Positions 16,760 through 25,396 of a DNA stretch of 64,000 bases are shown here, in pieces (position 1 is the stretch's first letter; each line of letters opens with the position of its first letter). This DNA comes from Halalkaliarchaeum sp. AArc-CO (GTDB lineage: Archaea; Halobacteriota; Halobacteria; Halobacteriales; Haloferacaceae), in assembly GCF_024972735.1 (NCBI RefSeq), contig NZ_CP087723.1, forward strand, positions 1,240,001 through 1,304,000, given 5' to 3'. The notes beneath the pieces were generated by a model. It was not told where the DNA came from. It saw only the letters and a program-made list of their open reading frames with translations, and searched no databases. The position numbers were made by a program, and so were the translations under genes.

Positions 16760-17542
16760 ATGACACCACCGTTGAGCTATCTCGAGTTCCACGCGCTGTT
16801 CATTTTACCGCCGATCTTCCTTCTGGGATGGCTGGCCCATCGTCGATCGGGCGCCTGGTGGGGTCGGCGGCCCCTTTCTGGGCTCGGGATCATCCTGGTT
16901 TTGGCGGTGGTGTACACGACGCCATGGGACAATCTCCTCATCGACGTCGGAGTGTGGTGGTACGGGGACGGGGCCGTGGTCGAGACGATCTGGCACGCCC
17001 CCGTCGAGGAGTACCTGTTTTTCGTGCTCCAGCCCATCCTGACCGCGCTTTTCCTGTTTCTGTTCCCCACAGGTGAGGACCTGTCGCTTCGGATCCCCAG
17101 CTCGCATCGATTTGTCGGCGCGGTCGGCGGACTCGGACTCGGAGCGGTGGGATGGTTCCTGCTCGGCTCGTCGTCGACGTTCTACATGGGTGCGATACTG
17201 CTGTGGGCGGGTCCGATCCTCGCGATCCAGTGGGCGTTCGGTCTCACCTACCTCTGGCGGGTCCGACGTCGGGTGGCGCTCGCGATCCTGGTTCCGTCGG
17301 TGTACCTCTGGATCGTAGACCGGATCGCGATCGGGATGGGGATCTGGGTCATTTCCGAGGAGTACACAACCGGGTACACACTGTTCGGCCTGCCGATCGA
17401 GGAGGCGACGTTTTTCCTCGTGACGAACATCTTTGTCGTTCAAGGAATCGTACTGTACATGTGGCTCCTGGATCGTGCAAGCGACGTTCCAGCCCTCGCA
17501 GGGGCGCTCGAACGGACACCCGTCGCCTTCGATGCTCGGTGA
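16760..17542 (+). CDS. crtY: lycopene beta-cyclase (fused CrtYc-CrtYd type)
   Basis: 260 residues with seven predicted membrane helices made of two repeats of the lycopene cyclase domain. Each half shows the expected acidic box: TTPWDN with APVEEYLFFVLQP in the first, and WIVDRIAIG with LPIEEATFFLVTN in the second. It cyclises both ends of lycopene to give beta-carotene, the precursor that Blh splits into retinal. It is followed 34 nt later by blh, so the two form the retinal-making pair. Upstream, 16557-16759 holds no recognisable feature. Confidence 0.93.
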   Translation: MTPPLSYLEFHALFILPPIFLLGWLAHRRSGAWWGRRPLSGLGIILVLAVVYTTPWDNLLIDVGVWWYGDGAVVETIWHAPVEEYLFFVLQPILTALFLFLFPTGEDLSLRIPSSHRFVGAVGGLGLGAVGWFLLGSSSTFYMGAILLWAGPILAIQWAFGLTYLWRVRRRVALAILVPSVYLWIVDRIAIGMGIWVISEEYTTGYTLFGLPIEEATFFLVTNIFVVQGIVLYMWLLDRASDVPALAGALERTPVAFDAR

Positions 17543-17576
17543 GAGAGTGGCTGACCAGTGAGAGAGTCGATGTCCG

Positions 17577-18638
17577 ATGACAGAGCCGACGACCAGTGAG
17601 AGAGCCGTCGCGGCCCGCATCGCGCTCGCGGGCGGGATCCTGACGGTTTCTCTGGGAGTCGCGCTGCGGGGATTCGGGGGGACGATTCCACTCGCGTATC
17701 AGTACGTTCCACTCGTCGTCAGCGCGATCGTGCTGGGGGTTCCCCACGGGGCAGTCGATCACCTCGTGTTGCCCCGCGCCCGGGATGTGCCGGTCACCCG
17801 TCGCTCGCTCGCGTTCGTCGGCGGGGTGTACCTCCTGATCGGCGGAAGCTACGCAGCGATCTGGGTTCTGGCTCCAGCGGTCGCGTTCGTTCTGTTCATC
17901 GTCGTCACACTGCTACACTGGGGACAGGGCGACGTGTACGCCCTCGTCGAGTTGACGGGTGCGTCGCACCTGTCGACCCGAACGATCCGGGCCTCGACGG
18001 CGCTCGTCCGGGGCGGACTGCCGATGCTGGTTCCACTCGTCGCGTTTCCGGAGCAGTACAGGTTCGTCGCGGCGACGGTGATCGGTTCGTTCGATCCCGG
18101 CGCAGTCGGGGCGCTGGATGCGGTGTTCACACTCGAGGCGCGTCTCGTGGTAGGCCTCGGTTTCGGCCTTGTGACCGCCGCGACGCTCGGTATCGGCTAC
18201 CGACGAGCGGTTCGGACGAACGCCGTTCGCCCGTGGCTGACCGACGCCGGGGAGACGCTTTCGCTGATCGCGTACTTCGGGCTGGTGCCCCCGATACTCG
18301 CGATCGGACTGTACTTCCCGTTGTGGCACTCGCTTCGTCACATCCTGCGGACGATGCTCGTCGACGACGTGGCGGCTGCTGCGCTTTCGACCCGATCGAC
18401 CGGGATGGCGTTTCTGCGGTTCACGCGGGATGCGGCCCCGCTCACGGCGGCAGCGTTGGTGATTCTCGGTGCCGTTTGGGTCGCCGTCCCCGAGACGCCG
18501 ACCACCATGCCCGACGCAGTCGGCGTGTATCTCGTCTTCATTGCGGTGTTGACACTCCCCCACGTCGTCGTGGTTTCGTTTCTGGACAGGGAGCTGGACC
18601 TCTGGTCGCCACAGCGCCTAAGCCGTTCGGAAACCTGA
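17577..18638 (+). CDS. blh: Brp/Blh beta-carotene 15,15'-dioxygenase
   Basis: 353 residues, about eight hydrophobic helices. All four iron-ligand histidines of the Blh family can be placed: His57 (VPHGAVDH), His114 (LLHWGQGD), His251 and His255 (LWHSLRH). The spacing between the first two is the same as in the characterised bacterial enzyme. It cleaves beta-carotene symmetrically into two retinals in the membrane. It lies directly downstream of lycopene cyclase and supplies halorhodopsin. The paralogue at 9815 lacks three of these ligands, so this copy is the likely working enzyme. Confidence 0.92.
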   Translation: MTEPTTSERAVAARIALAGGILTVSLGVALRGFGGTIPLAYQYVPLVVSAIVLGVPHGAVDHLVLPRARDVPVTRRSLAFVGGVYLLIGGSYAAIWVLAPAVAFVLFIVVTLLHWGQGDVYALVELTGASHLSTRTIRASTALVRGGLPMLVPLVAFPEQYRFVAATVIGSFDPGAVGALDAVFTLEARLVVGLGFGLVTAATLGIGYRRAVRTNAVRPWLTDAGETLSLIAYFGLVPPILAIGLYFPLWHSLRHILRTMLVDDVAAAALSTRSTGMAFLRFTRDAAPLTAAALVILGAVWVAVPETPTTMPDAVGVYLVFIAVLTLPHVVVVSFLDRELDLWSPQRLSRSET

Positions 18639-18645
18639 TACCCGT

Positions 18646-19581
18646 ATGAAGGTTCTCGTCACCGGTGCGACCGGGTTCGTCGGCGGTCGTCTCGTCCCCG
18701 CGCTTTTGGCCGCCGACCACGACGTGTCGGTACTGGTCAGAGACCGGGACAGCTACGATGCGCCGGATGGGGTCACCGTCTTCCAGGGTGACGTACTCCA
18801 GCAGGGGAGTTTCGAGCCGGCGCTCGCAGACGTGGACGCCGCGTACTACTTGATCCACGGGATGGGCGCCGGCGGCGGGTTCGAGGAACGCGACCGACAG
18901 GCAGCGGAAAACTTCGCACGGGGCGCCTCCGCCGCGGGAATTGCGCGGGTGGTCTACCTCAGCGGACTTGGCGTGGACGCTGACGACCTCTCGGCACATC
19001 TCCGGTCCCGCCGCGAGGTAGAGCGGGTGCTTGCCGAGGGGGAGTACGAACTGACGGTGCTCCGTGCGGCGATCATCGTCGGCGACGGCAGCGCGAGCTT
19101 CCGGATGGTCCGACAGCTCGCCTCCCGGCTCCCGGTGATGATCACGCCGCGGTGGGTCTCGACCCGCGTGCAGCCGATCGCGATATCGGACGTGATCGAG
19201 TATCTCGTCGGCATACTCGACGTACCGGAAACGGCCGGCGACACGTTCGAGATCGGCGGTCCCGAGGTTCTCACGTACCGCGAGATGCTGATCGAGACGG
19301 GGAAACTCCTCTCCGGGCGGGAACCGTTCGTCCTGCCGGTGCCGTTTCTCACCCCACGACTCTCCGCGTACTGGGTGGACCTTGTGACCGACGTCCCCGC
19401 GAGCGTCGCCTACCCCCTCATCGACGGGATGACGACGGACGTGGTCGTGACCGACGATCGGATCCGGTCGCTCGTCCCGATCGAACTCACCCCCTACGAA
19501 ACTGCCGTGCGGCGGGCTCTCGAGGAGGCGGAAGACGCGAGAATTGTCGAGAGTGCTCGACCGGTGCAGCGCGATCAATGA
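18646..19581 (+). CDS. NAD(P)-binding atypical short-chain dehydrogenase (NmrA/complex I NDUFA9-like)
   Basis: 311 residues. VTGATGFVGGRLVPALL at the N terminus is the dinucleotide-binding TGxxGxxG motif. It is followed by DAAYYLIHGMG and ARVVYLSGLG, typical of the extended or atypical SDR group annotated as NAD(P)H-binding or NDUFA9-like. The canonical YxxxK is absent, so it may bind rather than reduce a substrate. It starts 7 nt after blh and may belong to that transcript. Substrate unknown. Confidence 0.8.
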   Translation: MKVLVTGATGFVGGRLVPALLAADHDVSVLVRDRDSYDAPDGVTVFQGDVLQQGSFEPALADVDAAYYLIHGMGAGGGFEERDRQAAENFARGASAAGIARVVYLSGLGVDADDLSAHLRSRREVERVLAEGEYELTVLRAAIIVGDGSASFRMVRQLASRLPVMITPRWVSTRVQPIAISDVIEYLVGILDVPETAGDTFEIGGPEVLTYREMLIETGKLLSGREPFVLPVPFLTPRLSAYWVDLVTDVPASVAYPLIDGMTTDVVVTDDRIRSLVPIELTPYETAVRRALEEAEDARIVESARPVQRDQ

Positions 19582-19585
19582 TCCG

Positions 19586-20356
19586 ATGGAACTGGGGGAA
19601 CCGGGGGAACCGGAGGAACCGGGAGAACCGGGGGAATCGGGCGAGATGAACGATCCGAACTACGGGGAGACCTGGGTCTACGAGAGCATCGTGGGGACGA
19701 TACCGGGCGTACGCGTCTCCGACCGGACCGCGATCGCCATCCAGCTCGTCGGCTTCGAAGCTGCCGTGTTAGTGATTGCCGCCGTTTACGGGCTGTGGGG
19801 CGCTGTCCTCCCGGGAACCATCGCCGTCGCCGTCGCAGGCGTCGGCAGCTGGCTGATGCTTCGGTTCAGCCGGGCGGTCCGAAACCTTGACGCCCCCGAG
19901 CCGTATCGGCGACTCCTTTTCGGTTCGAGCATCGAGATGGCGTTGAGCGTGTTCGCCTTCGTCTTGCTCGTGACCTACCTGTTCGTCGTCGATCCACGGG
20001 GAACGGGCCCGACGCTGGTGGAGTCACTCTTCGGGGCGGATCCGCCGGCGATCGCAGTCGCCCTCATGCTGGTGATCACGTGGGACGTGGTGTATCGGAT
20101 CGGCACCTGCTGGTGGGCCACGGTGGTCGGACTGTGGCGCGCGCTCCAGTATGGATTCGACCGAGAAACAACACGGAAGTACGTCCGGATCGACGCACTG
20201 AACGTCGGATTCGCGGGTGTACAACTGTTTTTAGTGCCGTTCGTCTTCGACCATCCGGTGTTGCTGATCGGGTTCGCTGGACACCTGTTTGCGGTGTTTG
20301 GCGTCGTGTCAGTGACGATTGGGATACAGCGGCGTCGGCGGACGGCGGTCCGATGA
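19586..20356 (+). CDS. haloarchaeal multi-pass membrane protein, unknown
   Basis: 256 residues from the ATG at 19586, or 236 from the ATG at 19646 (MNDPNYGETWVYES). The first 20 codons are a 9-bp-period GEP/EEP repeat, so the second ATG may be the conserved start. About five hydrophobic helices follow (for example FEAAVLVIAAVYGLWGAVL and IEMALSVFAFVLLVTYLFVV), with a conserved-looking WWATVVGLWRALQYGFDRET loop. It starts 4 nt after the dehydrogenase gene. I do not recognise a named family. Confidence 0.7.
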   Translation: MELGEPGEPEEPGEPGESGEMNDPNYGETWVYESIVGTIPGVRVSDRTAIAIQLVGFEAAVLVIAAVYGLWGAVLPGTIAVAVAGVGSWLMLRFSRAVRNLDAPEPYRRLLFGSSIEMALSVFAFVLLVTYLFVVDPRGTGPTLVESLFGADPPAIAVALMLVITWDVVYRIGTCWWATVVGLWRALQYGFDRETTRKYVRIDALNVGFAGVQLFLVPFVFDHPVLLIGFAGHLFAVFGVVSVTIGIQRRRRTAVR

Positions 20357-20360
20357 CGCC

Positions 20361-22748
20361 CTACAGCGCGCCAGCCGGAATGGCGGGACAGCCGCCGCCC
20401 AGACCGCCGTCGTCGCCGTCACCGTCGTCATCCTCCTGGTCGTCTTCGCCGGGGTCGTCGGGGTCGGCGGCGGTTTCACCGGCCATGTACGCCAGATCTT
20501 CCTGCTCGATCTGGTTGGCGTCCGGATCAGAGACGTCGGTCAGTTCCTCGTTGAGATCCGGATCGATGTCGAGGCTGCTGGCGCCGGTGTCGCCGTCGGT
20601 TCGTCCCTCCAGGTCGACCCGCCAGGCGTCGTTGGGAACGACATCGGCGTTGCCGTCGTAATGCTGCCACTGACGGGAGAACGACCCGTCGTAGACGGCA
20701 ACGTCGTCGTACCCCAGGACGCCGTCGAGCGCGAAGAAGCTCATCGTCGCGCGGTAGCCGCTGCCACAGTAGGTGACGATCTCGTCACCGTCGGAGACAC
20801 CGTCCAGATCGAAGACGTACGATTCGATCTCGTCAGCGCTCTTCCAGGGGGCGTCGCTGAAGTACTCCGCCCCTTCGTGGTAGTTGCTCGGCGGATCGAC
20901 GACCGCATTGGCGAGCGTGGCATCCGGATCGGGACGGTTGTCCAGGAACGAAATCCCCGTCTCGCCGTCGTTGACAGCGTCGACCTTCTGGATCGTGTCC
21001 CCGAGCGACAACCGGAGATCGTCGTTGAGATCGTCGTTGTCCTGGACGCTGAACGTCGTGGTGGCCACGTTCGGTTCGTCCCCCTCTGCGAGACCGTACG
21101 CTTCCTCGTAGGCGGTGAACCCGCCGTTGAGAACTTTGACGCGATCGCGGGGGAAGCCCCAGTACCGCAGCGTGAAGTACGCCCGCGCCGCCCGGAGGGG
21201 TGCCGGAGCCGAGATCACGATTGTGGTCTTGTTACAGACGCCGGCACGCTGCAGGAGTTCGTCCATTGTCGCGCCGTCCGGGACGGTCGGCGAGAGCTCC
21301 GACAGCGCCTCGAACCGGGTCTGATGGACCGTCTCCCACGGCACGGCGCCGGGGACGTGCCCGTCCTCGTACTCGTCGATGCCGAAGGCCCGGAGGACGA
21401 CGACGCGTTCGCGGCCGTCGGTGTTTTCGCGGTTGACCATCCCACGCGCCTGGTACTCTTTGAGCGTTTCGGGCTCGATGAGCGCATTGTCGGTTTCGGT
21501 GGGATCGGGTTCCGGGACGGCCGGTTCGTACTCGTCGCCGGCCATGTACGCTTGGTCCTCCTGTACGATCTGGTTGGCGTCCGGATCAGAGACGTCGGTG
21601 AACGCTTCGTTCAGCGACGGGATGATCTCCAGTTGGCTCTCCCCAGTGTCGCCGTCAGTCCGCCCCTCGAGGTCGGTCCGCCAGGCGTCGTTTGGCACCA
21701 CGTCGGCGTCGCCGTCGTAGTGCTGCCACTGGAAGGAGAACGACCCGTCGTAGACGGCAACGTCGTCGTACCCCAGGACGCCGTCGAGCGCGAAGAAGCT
21801 CATCGTCGCGCGGTAGCCGCTGCCACAGTAGGTGACGATCTCGTCGCCGTCGGAGACGCCGTCCAGATCGAAGACGTACGATTCGATCTCGTCGGCACTC
21901 TTCCAGGGAGCGTCGCTGTGATATTCGGGGCCCTCGTGGTAATTGCTCGGCGGGTCGACGACCGCGTTAGCAATGGTGGCGCTCGGGTGGGGACGGTTGT
22001 CCAGGATCGAAATCCCGGTCTCGCCGTCGTTGACGGCGTCGACCGTCTGGATCATCTCGCCCAGAGAGACCCTCTTGTCGTCGTTCAGCCCGCCGTTATC
22101 GCGGACGCTGAACCCGGACGCGGTCACGTCCGGCTCTCCTCCGGTTTCGAGGCCGAACTCCTCGTCGTAGGCGGTGTACCCGCCGTTGAGGATTTTGATG
22201 CGCTCGCGGGGGAATCCCCAGTAGCGCAGCGTGAAGTACGCACGAGCCGCACGGAGCGGGTTCGGGCCCGACAACACGATGGTGGTGTTCTCGTCGACGC
22301 CCGTTTGTTGGAGCATCTCGTCCATCGCCTCGCCGTCCGGAACCGTCGGGGCGAGAGCTGCAAGCGCCTCCGTCCGACTCCCGTGGAGCGCCCCCCACGG
22401 CAGTGCGCCGGGGACGTGTCCGTCCTCGTAATTTTCCGTATCGAAGACGCGAAGCACCGTCACGCGCTCCTCGCCGTCGCGTGCGGCGTTGACCAGGCCC
22501 TCGTCCTGCCACGCCGCAAGCATTTCGGGCTCGATCAGCGCGGTCTGCGTCTCAGTCGGCTCCGGCGTCTCCGGTTCCTCGGTCGGTTCCTCCGCGGGTT
22601 CTTCGGTCGGTTCATCTGTCGGCGTGTCCTGGGGTTCCTCTTCCCCCGCACAGCCGGCGATCGCAGCCATGCCAGCCAGGCCTGTCGCCTTGACGAACTG
22701 TCGTCGCTTGATCGACCGATCTCGGTCAGTTCTGTCGTCCATGGGCAT
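20361..22748 (-). CDS. secreted lipoprotein with four rhodanese domains (two tandem sulfurtransferase modules)
   Basis: 795 residues. KRRQFVKATG followed by a lipobox with Cys33 marks Tat export and lipid anchoring, then a Glu/Pro/Thr linker (40-68). Two homologous modules follow (about 70-405 and 420-757). Each has an N-terminal rhodanese without catalytic Cys and a C-terminal one with CGSGYRAT (Cys308 and Cys661). Each ends with SDPDANQI and an acidic YMAG stretch. Two-domain rhodaneses of this type are thiosulfate or 3-mercaptopyruvate sulfurtransferases; four domains is double the usual size. The tail is Gly/Asp-rich and ends with an extra Cys. It diverges from a molybdopterin oxidoreductase operon, which suggests extracytoplasmic sulfur transfer, perhaps thiosulfate or polysulfide handling. 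Confidence 0.9.
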   Translation of the reverse strand: MPMDDRTDRDRSIKRRQFVKATGLAGMAAIAGCAGEEEPQDTPTDEPTEEPAEEPTEEPETPEPTETQTALIEPEMLAAWQDEGLVNAARDGEERVTVLRVFDTENYEDGHVPGALPWGALHGSRTEALAALAPTVPDGEAMDEMLQQTGVDENTTIVLSGPNPLRAARAYFTLRYWGFPRERIKILNGGYTAYDEEFGLETGGEPDVTASGFSVRDNGGLNDDKRVSLGEMIQTVDAVNDGETGISILDNRPHPSATIANAVVDPPSNYHEGPEYHSDAPWKSADEIESYVFDLDGVSDGDEIVTYCGSGYRATMSFFALDGVLGYDDVAVYDGSFSFQWQHYDGDADVVPNDAWRTDLEGRTDGDTGESQLEIIPSLNEAFTDVSDPDANQIVQEDQAYMAGDEYEPAVPEPDPTETDNALIEPETLKEYQARGMVNRENTDGRERVVVLRAFGIDEYEDGHVPGAVPWETVHQTRFEALSELSPTVPDGATMDELLQRAGVCNKTTIVISAPAPLRAARAYFTLRYWGFPRDRVKVLNGGFTAYEEAYGLAEGDEPNVATTTFSVQDNDDLNDDLRLSLGDTIQKVDAVNDGETGISFLDNRPDPDATLANAVVDPPSNYHEGAEYFSDAPWKSADEIESYVFDLDGVSDGDEIVTYCGSGYRATMSFFALDGVLGYDDVAVYDGSFSRQWQHYDGNADVVPNDAWRVDLEGRTDGDTGASSLDIDPDLNEELTDVSDPDANQIEQEDLAYMAGETAADPDDPGEDDQEDDDGDGDDGGLGGGCPAIPAGAL
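20677..20786. repeat. 110-bp direct repeat copy A within the rhodanese gene
   Basis: I read this 110-nt segment as identical to 21736-21845, an offset of 1059 nt (353 codons). It encodes the active-site region CGSGYRAT of the last module. Flanking sequence diverges at synonymous sites, so the perfect block points to recent duplication or ongoing gene conversion between the two modules. Confidence 0.9.
21736..21845. repeat. 110-bp direct repeat copy B within the rhodanese gene
   Basis: Partner of the block at 20677-20786, covering the active-site loop of the first catalytic rhodanese domain in the same gene. Confidence 0.9.
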
Positions 22749-23027
22749 CCACAGCGAATTATTTCTCCATGGACTGGATGTACTGATCTCTGGATTGGGT
22801 TAGGTTTTTTAAGCTGTTCTGGGGCTTCGGTGGTGAAGTTTATTATAAAGTGCTTTTTGAACCACTCGCGTGTGAGGGCCGCAAATCGACAGACTCGGAC
22901 GGGAAGGGTGGGCTACCGGGAATTCATTGGTATAGCTTCACAATATCTCGCCGTTTATAAAGGCTAAACGAATCCAGAGAACTGGTTAACCAGGGTAGTC
23001 CCGTTGTTCGAACCGTAAGGGATCCAG
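22749..23027. promoter_or_regulatory. divergent promoter region between rhodanese and Mo-oxidoreductase genes
   Basis: 279 nt, clearly AT-richer than the genes. A TATA-like tttataaa at 22954-22961 fits the rightward operon, with an untranslated leader of about 40 nt. On the minus strand, cttaaaaaac (around 22803-22812) is the candidate TATA for the rhodanese gene. I found no clear inverted repeat for a shared operator. Confidence 0.5.
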
Positions 23028-25394
23028 ATGTCATCCGAAGGAACACGCGAAGCGAAAGAGCAGGGTCGGGTCAACTTGACCCGCCGCAGACTCGTGCAGA
23101 TCGGCGGCGCCGGCGCAGGGGTCGCAGTGAGCGGCTGTCTCGGGTTCTTCGAGGAGACCGAGGAGGAGCCGACTCCGACCGAGGAACCGCCCGAAGAGCC
23201 CACAGAAGAACCGACCGAGGAACCGCCCGAAGAGCCCACAGAACGGCTCGCGTACGGGATCTGTGAGATCTGCCACCACCAGTGTGGCCAGGAAGTGGTG
23301 GTCCGCGACGACGGTGAACAGGCAGTAACGTACATCACCGGCGTCGACGGCAACCCACGCGGAAGCGCCGGCGAGGGAACCGAGGGAACGATCTGCCCGA
23401 AAGGACAGACCCAGATCGAGAAGGTTCACGATCCGGACCGGATCAAGCAGCCCCACATCCGCGAGAACGGTGAGCTCCGCGAGGTGAGCTGGGAGGAAGC
23501 CTTCGAGTACACGGCACAGCGTCTCCAGGAGTTCGACGCCGAGTACGGCGCGGAAACCTTCCTCAACGCAGCCAGCTTCACGACCACCCCGGTTCACAAC
23601 CAGTTCTGGCGGAACCTCTACGGTACTCCCGAGCGTATCGGCCGTGGAATCCACGTCTGTGCGGGTCCGACGTTCCAGGCCGGCGGCGTAATGGGCGTCG
23701 GATCGAACAATCGGATCCCGGATTACCAGAACTCCGAGTACATCATCGCCTGGGGCCGGAACATGCTCGAGACGTTTGCCGGCCAGTTCGAGGCGAAAGG
23801 GGTCATGACGGCGTTCGAGGAGAACGACGCCACCCTCGTGACGATCGATCCACAGCACACCGAGACTGTCCAGAAGTCCGACAAGTGGCTCCAGATCGAG
23901 CCCCGGACCGACGGCGCGCTCGCGTTGGCGATGGCGAACGTCATCATCGAAGAGGACCTGTACGACGAGGAGTTCGTCGAGAACTGGACGTACGGCTTCG
24001 AGGCGTACCGCGAGGCAGTCGAGGACAAAACCCCCGAGTGGGCCGAAGAGATCACCGGTATCGACGCCGAGGACATCCGCGAGGTCGCGATCGGCTTCGC
24101 GGAGGCTGCACCGAACGCTGGAATTTCGATCTGGACCGGCACCGCCCAGTACGGCAACGCCTGGAAAGGCACCCAGAACATCACCGCCCTCAACGGGCTC
24201 GTGGGCAACATCGACAGGCCGGGCGGGCTCCGGCTCTGGCAGACCGCACCGCTCGGAAACCCCTTCGAAATTCGGGAGGTCGGGCTCCCGAACAACGCGT
24301 CCGGCAAGACGCCCGCCCTCAGAAAGCACGAAGAGTACGAGGACTACGCAGTTCGGCACACGGAAACGATCGCTCACAACCTCGTGCCCGACATGGTCGA
24401 GAACGGGCACATCAACGGGATCTACTGTCACTACGACCAACCGTTGAAGGACGGAAACGCGGAGGCGTGGATCGAGGCGCTCGAAGAGATGGATCTCGTG
24501 ATCTCCGTCGACGCGTTCTGGAGCGGCGTCGCGAAACGGGCGGACATCGTCCTTCCGGAGGCGACACAGCTCGAGATGGACACGGTCGATAACGGCGGGT
24601 GGAGCGCCTACAGCAACAACAGCTGGATCATCGGTTCCAAGGCCGCAATCGAGCCCCAGTGGAACACCAAACCGGGCTTCGACATCCTCGCCGGCATCGC
24701 AGAAGAGATGGGCTGGGGCGAGTACTTCCCCTGGGACAGCGAGCGGGAGTTCATCAACGACCAGCTCTCGATCCACGATCTGACGCTGGATGAACTCGAG
24801 TCGGGCGGCGACAACTACGAACTCGTCGACGAGTACGACTACGAGCAGTGGAGAAACGGTGACGGGACGGCGTTCCGCTTCGACCTCGATCAGATCGGCG
24901 TCCTCGTCGACGCCTTCGAGGAGACCGGGATGGACACCGCTCCCGAGTGGATCCCCCCGGGAACGTACGGAGACGAAACCAGCGACGAGTATCCCCTGGA
25001 GTTCTTCGACACTCGCGCGGTGTTCTTCTCGCAAGGTGGGGACCAGCACAGCGAACAGATGTTAGAACGGTACGCACTCCGGCACAAACTCGCCGACGAA
25101 GAGTACCGCGGGAACTACCTCGTCATCAACCCGTCGGACGCGAACGAACGGGGTATCGAAACTGGCGACATGGTTCGCATCGAGTCCGCGACCGGCGAGG
25201 GCGAACTCATGGCGTACGTTTCCGAGCGCACGAAACCCGGCTTCGTCACCGCGACGTATGGCTTCGGCGAAGGGTCGGTACAGCCCGACAGGGAAGGAAT
25301 GAACACGATGAAACTCCACGAAAAACAGATGGACCCGATCTCCGGACAGCCGGACAGACACATTGCTGTCGACGTGGCACCGGGGGGTGACTGA
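23028..25394 (+). CDS. molybdopterin oxidoreductase catalytic subunit, PsrA/PhsA-like Tat lipoprotein
   Basis: 788 residues. A Tat-like RRR start (residues 19-21) with lipobox Cys37 is followed by a Glu/Pro/Thr linker (43-72). Then comes the [4Fe-4S] site Cys79, Cys82, Cys86 and Cys123 (CEICHHQC ... CPKG). The Mo-ligand position is Cys211 (IHVCAGPTF), as in polysulfide and thiosulfate reductases, where DmsA has Ser. A molybdopterin dinucleotide-binding domain closes the protein. It should reduce a sulfur or similar acceptor outside the membrane; the exact acceptor cannot be read. It heads an operon with an Fe-S subunit, a TorD-like chaperone and an HTH-10 protein. No NrfD/PsrC membrane subunit is present, so the lipid anchor is probably its membrane attachment. 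Confidence 0.9.
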   Translation: MSSEGTREAKEQGRVNLTRRRLVQIGGAGAGVAVSGCLGFFEETEEEPTPTEEPPEEPTEEPTEEPPEEPTERLAYGICEICHHQCGQEVVVRDDGEQAVTYITGVDGNPRGSAGEGTEGTICPKGQTQIEKVHDPDRIKQPHIRENGELREVSWEEAFEYTAQRLQEFDAEYGAETFLNAASFTTTPVHNQFWRNLYGTPERIGRGIHVCAGPTFQAGGVMGVGSNNRIPDYQNSEYIIAWGRNMLETFAGQFEAKGVMTAFEENDATLVTIDPQHTETVQKSDKWLQIEPRTDGALALAMANVIIEEDLYDEEFVENWTYGFEAYREAVEDKTPEWAEEITGIDAEDIREVAIGFAEAAPNAGISIWTGTAQYGNAWKGTQNITALNGLVGNIDRPGGLRLWQTAPLGNPFEIREVGLPNNASGKTPALRKHEEYEDYAVRHTETIAHNLVPDMVENGHINGIYCHYDQPLKDGNAEAWIEALEEMDLVISVDAFWSGVAKRADIVLPEATQLEMDTVDNGGWSAYSNNSWIIGSKAAIEPQWNTKPGFDILAGIAEEMGWGEYFPWDSEREFINDQLSIHDLTLDELESGGDNYELVDEYDYEQWRNGDGTAFRFDLDQIGVLVDAFEETGMDTAPEWIPPGTYGDETSDEYPLEFFDTRAVFFSQGGDQHSEQMLERYALRHKLADEEYRGNYLVINPSDANERGIETGDMVRIESATGEGELMAYVSERTKPGFVTATYGFGEGSVQPDREGMNTMKLHEKQMDPISGQPDRHIAVDVAPGGD

Positions 25395-25396
25395 CT

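Noticed and set aside
20319-22967. Very long open frame on the plus strand (over 880 codons) opposite the rhodanese gene
   Set aside because: Mirror of the GC-rich codon pattern of the real minus-strand gene. Its translation is repetitive only because the rhodanese is, with no domain sense.
23031-25049. Long antisense frame opposite the first Mo catalytic gene
   Set aside because: The plus strand encodes all Mo-enzyme motifs; the antisense protein has none and is a third-position GC artefact.
23028-25394. DMSO reductase DmsA assignment for the first Mo enzyme
   Set aside because: The Mo-ligand position appears to be Cys (IHVCAG), as in the Psr/Phs group, where DmsA has Ser; also no DmsC.
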